Source: a bacterium D16-56 (GTDB lineage Bacteria > Bacillota > Clostridia > Lachnospirales > Lachnospiraceae). Taken from it: a DNA stretch of 39,297 nt. A model generated the notes under the pieces. That model was not told the DNA's origin and ran no database searches. It saw only the letters and a program-made list of their open reading frames with translations. This document shows, piece by piece, positions 39,290 through 39,297 of the stretch (position 1 is its first letter; every line of letters starts with the position of its first letter). The DNA is taken from NCBI GenBank assembly GCA_003611875.1, contig RAYY01000040.1:1-39297 (forward strand). The letters run 5' to 3'. A program made the position numbers and the translations under genes.

Positions 39290-39297
39290 ATGGACAT
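39290..39297 (+). CDS. Start of a rightward gene cut by the window end
   Basis: AAAGGAG, 7 nt, then ATG GAC AT at the window edge. Only two complete codons (Met-Asp) are visible, so no product can be named. Confidence 0.4.

Larger units (their letters stand above)
32592..39297. mobile_element. Nested element C inserted in maff2 (right end outside window)
   Basis: It starts at a GA dinucleotide (- strand) in maff2 and continues past the window end. The leftward operon is mobC, MobP relaxase, VLP, rep, dnaC, tnpW, serine recombinase, the same order as the corresponding part of element B apart from the relaxase type. The missing 5' half of maff2 should reappear at its far end. Confidence 0.75.

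Noticed and set aside
1-39297. tRNA, rRNA or chromosomal core genes
   Set aside because: None could be recognised on either strand; the elements B and C are inserted in protein genes, not tRNAs.

Overview
The window is almost entirely accessory DNA from a Firmicute, most likely a gut Clostridia species (Lachnospiraceae or Oscillospiraceae type). The basis is the set of Tn1549/CTn-like families present (MobC/MobP, CD1107- and CD1108-like proteins, DUF4315, PrgI, TTRAP, TnpV/TnpW, cysteine-rich VLP), the strong AAAGGAG-type ribosome binding sites and the GC-rich transfer genes. No ordinary chromosomal housekeeping gene, rRNA or tRNA was recognised.

The layout is a Russian doll of three mobile elements. 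(A) Positions 1-1082 hold an AT-rich pair, an ABM-like protein and an AraC regulator, probably cargo or flank. Positions 1253-20502 plus 32195-32589 are the backbone of a Tn1549-like integrative conjugative element (ICE). A rightward module carries an XRE repressor, an oriT-like region, mobC, a MobP relaxase and an HTH_16 protein. A long leftward operon carries maff2 (pilin-like), virB6-like, an MT-A70 methylase, prgI, virB4, a CHAP peptidase, DUF4315, DUF4366, a small Cys-rich protein, topB, a giant ArdA-ArdC-YodL protein, an unknown protein, TTRAP and a Cys-rich VLP protein. The coupling protein and the ICE integrase are not in the window.

(B) Positions 20503-32194 are a nested 11.7-kb mobilizable element inserted cleanly into the virB6-like gene after codon 93, leaving the 4-bp repeat GACG on both sides. 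It carries a large serine recombinase, TnpW, DnaC, two Rep proteins, a Cys-rich VLP protein, ParB, an HTH protein, a MobQ-type MobA relaxase with a recognisable oriT, DUF3847, an attenuator-like leader, an OmpR-type regulator with a degenerate receiver, a MATE efflux pump with a divergent MerR regulator, and TnpV.

(C) From about 32592 to the end of the window is a second nested element, inserted at a GA dinucleotide in the neighbouring maff2 gene. It carries a different serine recombinase, TnpW, DnaC, a Rep with iteron-like repeats, a Cys-rich VLP protein, a second MobP relaxase and MobC. Its far end lies outside the window.

The main results are these. Two unrelated serine-recombinase elements interrupt two adjacent genes of the conjugation channel. 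A hairpin-rich module, identical over 66 bp, sits in inverted orientation before the relaxase operon and before the anti-restriction gene. The element B mobilization operon appears to be controlled by 11-bp direct repeats, a 28-codon leader and an overlapping terminator. Two well-preserved genes seem to begin with AUU or AUA. Iteron-like repeats lie inside both nested rep genes. All assignments are by eye, with no database search.
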